Part shown: in pieces, positions 5,907 through 5,930 of the stretch
Position numbering within the stretch: position 1 is the stretch's first letter
Layout of the letters: each line of letters begins with the position of its first letter
NCBI GenBank assembly: GCA_900771165.1
Contig: CAAGMX010000112.1
Location: 1 to 5,930, forward strand
Direction of reading: 5' to 3'
Source: Victivallales bacterium
GTDB lineage: Bacteria; Verrucomicrobiota; Lentisphaeria; Oligosphaerales; Oligosphaeraceae
DNA length: 5,930 nucleotides
Position numbers and translations under genes: made by a program
Notes under the pieces: generated by a model
The model's input: only the letters and a program-made list of their open reading frames with translations
Database searches by the model: none
Told to the model about the DNA's origin: nothing

Positions 5907-5930
5907 TAGAGGGGCTAGAGGGGCTAGAGG
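5907..5930. repeat. TAGAGGGGC 9-bp tandem array running to the contig end
   Basis: Two perfect copies of TAGAGGGGC (5907-5915 and 5916-5924) and 6 bases of a third (5925-5930) end the window. The unit differs from TAGAGGTTC at 4884-4901 only at two positions. The array probably continues beyond the contig and may be why assembly stopped here. Confidence 0.85.

Noticed and set aside
4884..5930. CRISPR array
   Set aside because: The repeats are either 9-bp tandem units without spacers or two 29-bp copies 787 bp apart with genes between. No regular repeat-spacer pattern exists.

Overview
The window is a 5.9-kb contig fragment from a GC-rich bacterium. It carries three minus-strand housekeeping or metabolic genes on the left and a plus-strand toxin-antitoxin pair in a repeat-rich, lower-GC stretch on the right. 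The organism cannot be fixed from the sequence. The leucyl-tRNA synthetase has the 'MFMGPL...[14 protein letters not shown]' form rather than the gammaproteobacterial one, the uronate isomerase has an unusual DPHNHCD metal motif, and intergenic DNA is full of short GC hairpins. This loosely suggests the Verrucomicrobiota/Lentisphaerota (PVC) area, as a low-confidence guess.

Layout. Bases 1-33 are Illumina adapter, not genome. Bases 34-540 (minus) encode the N-terminal part of a prepilin peptidase that runs off the contig into the adapter. A strong stem-loop (554-596) separates it from uxaC (615-1988, minus), uronate isomerase. A 102-bp gap with another stem-loop precedes leuS (2091-4694, minus), a complete leucyl-tRNA synthetase. 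The order of transcription is leuS, uxaC, prepilin peptidase. They may be partly co-transcribed, but their functions are unrelated (translation, sugar-acid catabolism, pilus or type II secretion assembly).

From 4695 to 5112 lies a 418-bp divergent intergenic region. Towards leuS it holds a possible 19-codon leader ORF overlapping the leuS start and a GC hairpin followed by TTTT. Further right are degenerate GCAAAG-type repeats, a CTAG-rich 9-bp tandem repeat, and one copy of a 29-bp hairpin repeat. Closest to higB is a promoter with two operator-like palindromes. Then come higB (5113-5391) and higA (5404-5700), toxin first and antitoxin second, 12 bp apart. The tail (5701-5930) repeats the same kinds of element: the second copy of the 29-bp repeat, more GC hairpins, and a 9-bp TAGAGG-type tandem array that runs to the contig end.

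All the proteins belong to known families. The least explained part is the nested, matched repeat architecture on both sides of higBA, together with its base composition and ribosome-binding sites unlike those of its neighbours. It looks like a small mobile or repeat-bounded islet, but this is an inference.
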